Of a stretch of DNA of 64,000 nucleotides, positions 60,200-64,000 are shown in pieces. The number at the start of each line of letters is the position of its first letter. Position 1 is the first letter of the stretch. Under the pieces are notes generated by a model that did no database searches, was not told the DNA's origin, and was given only the letters and a program-made list of their open reading frames with translations. Origin of the DNA: DATMNI01 sp963817515 (lineage in GTDB: Bacteria; Acidobacteriota; Terriglobia; Bryobacterales; Bryobacteraceae); contig CAWFPJ010000018.1 of NCBI GenBank assembly GCA_963817515.1, forward strand, positions 186,001 through 250,000, given 5' to 3'. The position numbers and the translations under genes were made by a program.

Positions 60200-60710
60200 G
60201 GCCGGTGAACAGCGCCCTGGCTACCGGTTGGTGCTGGAAGGCCTGGCCCGGCAACTCGTGGCCGAAGTGTTCCGTCGCTGGCCGCACCAATTGATGTCCG
60301 CGCGGCCCGCGCCTCTGGTAAACCGCCAGCTTCCCCGCCACCAGTTTGTCAAAGCCGTGGAGTACATGCACTCTTGCAGCAAGTCCGATTTTCGGCTGCC
60401 CGAACTCTGCGGCGAGATCGGCAGCAGCGTCTCGCGGTTTACGCAGCGCTTCTGGGAATCGACTCATTCCAGGCCGCTGCCCTTCTACAATCGCCTGCTG
60501 GTGGAGAAGGCGAAGCGCCAGTTGCCCGTTCCCGGGCGGTCCGTGAAAGACGTTGCCTATGGCCTCGGCTTTCGTTCCGTGAGCCATTTCTGCTCGCTGT
60601 TCAAGGCGGTTGCCGGGGCATCGCCGCAGGAGTACCTACAGCAGCGTCAGCGGATGCTTAGCACCACCGCCGCCGGCGGTCAATTCACTTCAAATTCCTT
60701 TGTTTCTTAG
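60168..60710 (+). CDS. AraC-family regulator, C-terminal HTH part (frameshifted)
   Basis: 180 residues with the two-HTH AraC domain: F-R-L-P-E-L-C-G-E-I-G-S-S-V-S-R-F and V-A-Y-G-L-G-F-R-S-V-S-H-F-C-S-L-F. Total protein with the N-terminal part is about 315 residues, normal for the family. It stops 21 bp before phnG. Confidence 0.75.
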   Translation: MMPYVIRLQTEAGEQRPGYRLVLEGLARQLVAEVFRRWPHQLMSARPAPLVNRQLPRHQFVKAVEYMHSCSKSDFRLPELCGEIGSSVSRFTQRFWESTHSRPLPFYNRLLVEKAKRQLPVPGRSVKDVAYGLGFRSVSHFCSLFKAVAGASPQEYLQQRQRMLSTTAAGGQFTSNSFVS

Positions 60711-60730
60711 TCAAACTCTGGGAAATTCAA

Positions 60731-61258
60731 GTGTCAAATCCGCTTGATAGAGCTGCCCGACAGCCGGATCATACAAGCGTGACGAGCGAACAGGCGGGCG
60801 GAACCAGCCGCGCAAATCTAAGCCGGCTTTTGCTGCATGTGGACCGGAGTGCCGTCATCGCGTGCGCGGAACGGATGCTGGCCCGCTTCGACGTAGACGA
60901 TATGAGACCACCCGAGCGCGGCTTGATTCTCGTGGCGTTGGACGACGGCGCGATGGGCATGCCGTTCCACATTGGCGAAGTCCCCGTTTCTACCAGCCAC
61001 GTGGCGTTGAAACACCCGGCCTCTGCGACGGTGTGTGAGGGCGGCGCGGCCATCCTGCGCGATGATTCGGCCTTGGCCCGCGCCATCGCAGTGCTGGACG
61101 CGGTGCAAGAACAGAGCATCGAACCGGCCAATGAAATCGCCGAACTACTGCGGCAGGCAGACGAAGCGAAGCGTACAAAAGACGCCGTGATCCAGCGCAT
61201 AGTCGAGCAGACGCGCGTCGACTTTTCGGTTATTTCCGGTGACCCCGATGCCGCATAG
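60731..61258 (+). CDS. phnG: C-P lyase subunit PhnG
   Basis: 175 residues. The core motif F-H-I-G-E-V-P-V-S-T-S-H-V (E. coli-type Y-L-G-E-V) identifies PhnG of the PhnGHIJ complex, in which it builds the core with PhnI. The N-terminal 30 residues are longer than usual, so an internal start is possible. It is the first gene of the operon; each downstream gene overlaps its neighbour. Confidence 0.88.
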   Translation: MSNPLDRAARQPDHTSVTSEQAGGTSRANLSRLLLHVDRSAVIACAERMLARFDVDDMRPPERGLILVALDDGAMGMPFHIGEVPVSTSHVALKHPASATVCEGGAAILRDDSALARAIAVLDAVQEQSIEPANEIAELLRQADEAKRTKDAVIQRIVEQTRVDFSVISGDPDAA

Positions 61259-61850
61259 CTGCTCAGTCAATTCAATCTGGGACGCCGCCTTCCAGCAGCG
61301 TGTCTTTCGCGGCATGCTGCATGCGGCGAGTAATCCCGGATTCATTCTTGAGCTTCCGCCCGCGGAGGCAGCCGCGCCCGCATATCTTGCGGTGGTTGCC
61401 ACCCTCGCCGACCGCGCGGCCACAGTGGCGGATCCAGACCAACTTCTCGATGAATCCGACTGGCGATTTCTCGGCGCGAGACAGGGCGAACCAGTAGCCG
61501 CCGATTTCGTGGTGGCTGATGGAAGTCGTCCACCCGCTGCGGATTTCTATGTGCGCCTTGGGGGAATTGAGCGTCCCGACTTGGGAGCCACGCTGGTGCT
61601 CGCCGGCGAAGCGGATTCCTTTGCTTCGGAGAGGTGCGGCAGTTCGATCTCTCTGGCAGGGCCAGGCGTTGCACAACCTCGAATCATCTCCACGCCAGGG
61701 TTCCATTCCCAATGGTTTCTTTGGCGGAATGTCAATGTTCGGCGATTCCCGTTGGGCGTCGACGTCATTCTCGCCGTGCGGCAGGAGATTGTTTTTATCC
61801 CGCGCACCACGGTGCTCACCATTCAAGAGGAGCCGGCGTGGGCTACGTAG
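61239..61850 (+). CDS. phnH: C-P lyase subunit PhnH
   Basis: 203 residues; GTG 61239 or the ATG at 61248 both overlap the end of phnG. W-D-A-A-F-Q-Q-R-V-F-R-G-M-L and G-P-G-V-A-Q-P-R match PhnH. It is a homodimer inside the lyase core and is needed for phosphonate breakdown. Confidence 0.88.
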   Translation: MTPMPHSCSVNSIWDAAFQQRVFRGMLHAASNPGFILELPPAEAAAPAYLAVVATLADRAATVADPDQLLDESDWRFLGARQGEPVAADFVVADGSRPPAADFYVRLGGIERPDLGATLVLAGEADSFASERCGSSISLAGPGVAQPRIISTPGFHSQWFLWRNVNVRRFPLGVDVILAVRQEIVFIPRTTVLTIQEEPAWAT

Positions 61851-62953
61851 CCATTCGCGGGGGGGAGAAGGCGATCCGGCAGGCAGCCGCCACGCTGGAA
61901 CTGCTGCGCTCGCGGGGTGATGACGGCCCGATCGGCCTCACGCAGATCGAGCACCAGCTATGGGCGCTGCACAGCCGAGTGCTCTCGGAAGGTTCTCTAT
62001 ACGACGCCGAACTCGCAGCGCTCGCGATTAAGCAAACCGCCGGCGATTCACTGGAAGCCGCCTATTTGATGCGCGCGTGGCGCGCCACCCGCCCGCGATT
62101 GCAGATGCCGGTTCGCGCCGCTACATCGTCCATGCGCATCATCCGCCGGATTTCGGCCGCATTTAAAGACATTCCAGGCGGACAGATCCTCGGCCCCACG
62201 CAGGATTACTCGGTCCGCCTCTTCCGATTTGACCTCATGAACGAGGACAGGGGGCGCTTCCGTGAGGCCGCGACGGGGCTCTTTCCTGAAGGCTCGGAAC
62301 AGGCCGGCGTTGCAGGCGAGGATTTCCCTAAGGTGCTCGACACTCTTCGGAGAAACGGCATGCTGCCGCCAATCACGGTGCGCGAGAACCAATCCGCCTT
62401 CGACATTACCCGCGAGCCGCTGACATTTCCCGTACCACGTTCGGCTGCGCTGGCAGCCATGGCGCGCGGCGAAACCGGGTCTCTGCTGGCGCTCGCATAT
62501 TCAAACATGCGCGGGTACGGCGACATTCATCCGACGGTTGCGGAACTACGAGTAGGCTATCTTCCCGTGCACGTCCCGCATCCCGTGACGGGCGAGTTTA
62601 TTGAGGCCGGCGAAGTCCTCATGACGGAGTGCGAGGTGGTCGCTATGTATGAATCTACAACGGAAGGGACTGTCCCTCAATTCACATCAGGCTACGGAGC
62701 GTGTTTCGGGCAAAACGAAGTAAAAGCAATCTCGATGGCGATTCTGGACCGCGCCTTGCAAAGAGGTGCAGCAGGCCAGCCTGCAAATCCCTCCGAAGAT
62801 CCTGAGTTTGTCCTGTTCCACATCGATGGTATCGAGTCGATGGGTTTCTGCTCGCACTACAAGATGCCGCATTACGTGACATTCGCCTCGGATATGGACC
62901 GCCTGCGTGCCACGCAGGAGCGGAAGGAGGCGGCGGAGCATGTCTGTCCCTGA
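61838..62953 (+). CDS. phnI: C-P lyase subunit PhnI
   Basis: 371 residues from GTG 61838 (M-G-Y-V-A-I-R-G-G-E-K-A-I), overlapping phnH by 13 bp. R-L-F-R-F-D-L-M-N and E-C-E-V-V-A-M-Y-E are PhnI hallmarks. PhnI with PhnGHL attaches the phosphonate to the ribose of ATP, releasing adenine. The frame is also open upstream, but that part lacks homology. Confidence 0.9.
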   Translation: MGYVAIRGGEKAIRQAAATLELLRSRGDDGPIGLTQIEHQLWALHSRVLSEGSLYDAELAALAIKQTAGDSLEAAYLMRAWRATRPRLQMPVRAATSSMRIIRRISAAFKDIPGGQILGPTQDYSVRLFRFDLMNEDRGRFREAATGLFPEGSEQAGVAGEDFPKVLDTLRRNGMLPPITVRENQSAFDITREPLTFPVPRSAALAAMARGETGSLLALAYSNMRGYGDIHPTVAELRVGYLPVHVPHPVTGEFIEAGEVLMTECEVVAMYESTTEGTVPQFTSGYGACFGQNEVKAISMAILDRALQRGAAGQPANPSEDPEFVLFHIDGIESMGFCSHYKMPHYVTFASDMDRLRATQERKEAAEHVCP

Positions 62954-63809
62954 GCCGGGCCGGGCGTACGAATTCGCGCTTCTCGATCAAGACACCAAGC
63001 GTGAGGTGCGGCGCGCGGTTTTGAAAGCGATCGCGATTCCGGGCTATCAGGTGCCGTATGCATCCCGCGAACTCCCCATCGCGCGCGGCTTCGGGACCGG
63101 TGCGTTACAAGTGACCCTCTCGCTCATCGGCGCCGGCGACTGCCTGAAGGTAATCGATCAAGGCTGCGATGACTCCGTGAATGCGGCGAATCTCCGCGAG
63201 TTCGTATCGTCCCTATGCCCCGGACTCCGTGTGACCACCCAGACGCAAGAGGCCACCCTGATTCAGTCCCGCCATCGCATTCCGGAGCGGCCGTTGACCG
63301 AACGCCAGATTCTGATCTTGCAGGTGCCATATCCCGACCCGCTAGTGTTGATCGAAGCCAACGAGCAGCGGCGGCGGCGCATGCACGCGGAAGCTGACTA
63401 CGCACGCCTCTACGTGAAGCTCTATGAAGATCAAGTGCAGTTCGAGGAGATTTCCATCTCTCATCGCTACCCGGTACGAATCCATGGGCGCTACGTGATC
63501 GATCCATCGCCGATTCCACGCTTCGATGTGCCGAAGCTGCACCGCAACCCCTCGCTCATCCTGCTTGCCGCGGGGCGTGAAAAGAAAATCTATGCGGTGC
63601 CGCCCTACACGGATGCGGAGCCGTTGGTTTTTGAGGATATTCCATTTCGGGTAGAGCGCCAGACGGGCTTGTATGGCGAAAGGCTCGCGTGCCGGCTCTG
63701 CGGCTCCACAACTTCCTTCCTCGAGCAATCTGAGGCTGGGGGCGAATGGCAGTTCCAATGCTCCGATACCGATTACTGCGAACAGGCAAGATTGGAAGTT
63801 CACGGATGA
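62940..63809 (+). CDS. phnJ: C-P lyase catalytic subunit PhnJ
   Basis: 289 residues from ATG 62940, overlapping phnI by 14 bp. The radical-SAM cluster cysteines are in C251-R-L-C254 and C274, with C280 as the likely thiyl-radical residue; the spacing matches E. coli C241, C244, C266 and C272. It cuts the carbon-phosphorus bond. The enzyme should be functional as read. Confidence 0.93.
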   Translation: MSVPEPGRAYEFALLDQDTKREVRRAVLKAIAIPGYQVPYASRELPIARGFGTGALQVTLSLIGAGDCLKVIDQGCDDSVNAANLREFVSSLCPGLRVTTQTQEATLIQSRHRIPERPLTERQILILQVPYPDPLVLIEANEQRRRRMHAEADYARLYVKLYEDQVQFEEISISHRYPVRIHGRYVIDPSPIPRFDVPKLHRNPSLILLAAGREKKIYAVPPYTDAEPLVFEDIPFRVERQTGLYGERLACRLCGSTTSFLEQSEAGGEWQFQCSDTDYCEQARLEVHG

Positions 63810-64000
63810 AGCCGCTGCTCGTCGCAGAGGGCCTCACCCGGTTCTATGGCGCCGGCTGCGCACGGTGTATGGCAAGTGCGGGCCAGGAATCCGACGCGAA
63901 TCGATGCCCTCATTGCGGAACGGTGGCTGCGTTGGCGGGTGTCACGCTGCGCCTCGAAGCGGGCGAGGTTCTCGGCGTACTGGGGGAATCAGGGAGCGGT
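63806..64000 (+). CDS. phnK: C-P lyase ABC-type subunit PhnK, N-terminal part (cut by window)
   Basis: Only 65 codons are visible; the ATG overlaps the phnJ stop by ATGA. The start (L-L-V-A-E-G-L-T-R-F-Y-G) and a Walker A beginning (V-L-G-E-S-G-S-G) are PhnK-like. Between them lies a CxxC-x12-CxxC insert (C18, C21, C34, C37) which E. coli PhnK lacks, so this form probably binds a metal. The gene continues past the window. Confidence 0.88.
   Translation, partial: MKPLLVAEGLTRFYGAGCARCMASAGQESDANRCPHCGTVAALAGVTLRLEAGEVLGVLGESGSG

Overview
The window looks like a chromosomal segment of a GC-rich Acidobacterium of the Solibacter/Bryobacter type. The markers are an Oar-like TonB-dependent receptor with a carboxypeptidase-regulatory-like N-terminus, PEP-CTERM proteins (one with HAF-type repeats), the C-terminal remnant of a TIGR03435-type protein, and many secreted glycosidase, peptidase and phosphatase genes. 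No 16S gene or other decisive taxonomic marker is present, so this is an inference from family content.

Layout. (1) 1-11955, plus strand: secreted or membrane degradative enzymes, namely a GH42-like beta-galactosidase (cut by the left edge), an M28-type peptidase, a GH20 hexosaminidase, a type I phosphodiesterase and a DUF4091-type protein split by a frameshift. (2) 12001-17096: an ISNCY-type insertion sequence with about 60-bp multi-repeat ends. Its transposase is interrupted, just before the catalytic glutamate, by a 3.35-kb serine-recombinase cassette (12894-16241) lying in the opposite orientation. (3) 17160-17236: tRNA-Arg(CCG). Its last 49 bp (17188-17236) recur perfectly at 49450-49498 and bracket a 32.3-kb integrated element. 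(4) 17237-49498, the element: a tyrosine integrase beside the tRNA, an excisionase-like HTH protein, a replication initiator-like protein, a CHC2/TOPRIM/DnaB-type primase-helicase, several small phage-type proteins, and two very long Pro/Ala-rich proteins. Cargo follows: PEP-CTERM/HAF proteins, a TonB-like protein, a LuxR regulator, an OLD-family ATPase/nuclease, a beta-carbonic anhydrase, a second tyrosine-integrase operon with a divergent KGG-protein/Xis pair, an AlbA_2 (Schlafen-like) regulator, a methyltransferase and zinc-ribbon proteins. I recognise no capsid, portal, large terminase, relaxase or type IV secretion gene, so the element resembles a phage satellite or a replicating integrative island rather than a complete prophage or ICE. 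(5) 49499-60710: a transposase relic, then two metallophosphatases, a sugar isomerase-like protein, an Oar-like receptor, a PHP-like protein, a BNR/sialidase-like protein and an AraC regulator. (6) 60731-64000: phnG-H-I-J-K, the start of a carbon-phosphorus lyase operon cut by the right edge.

At least seven otherwise intact genes (DUF4091 protein, serine recombinase, primase-helicase, TonB-like, AlbA_2 protein, PEP-CTERM fragment, AraC) are each split by a 1-2 bp indel, several of them at short G or C runs. They occur on the chromosome and on both mobile elements, so base-call error in a metagenomic or long-read assembly is at least as likely as real decay. Broken genes here should be read with that in mind.
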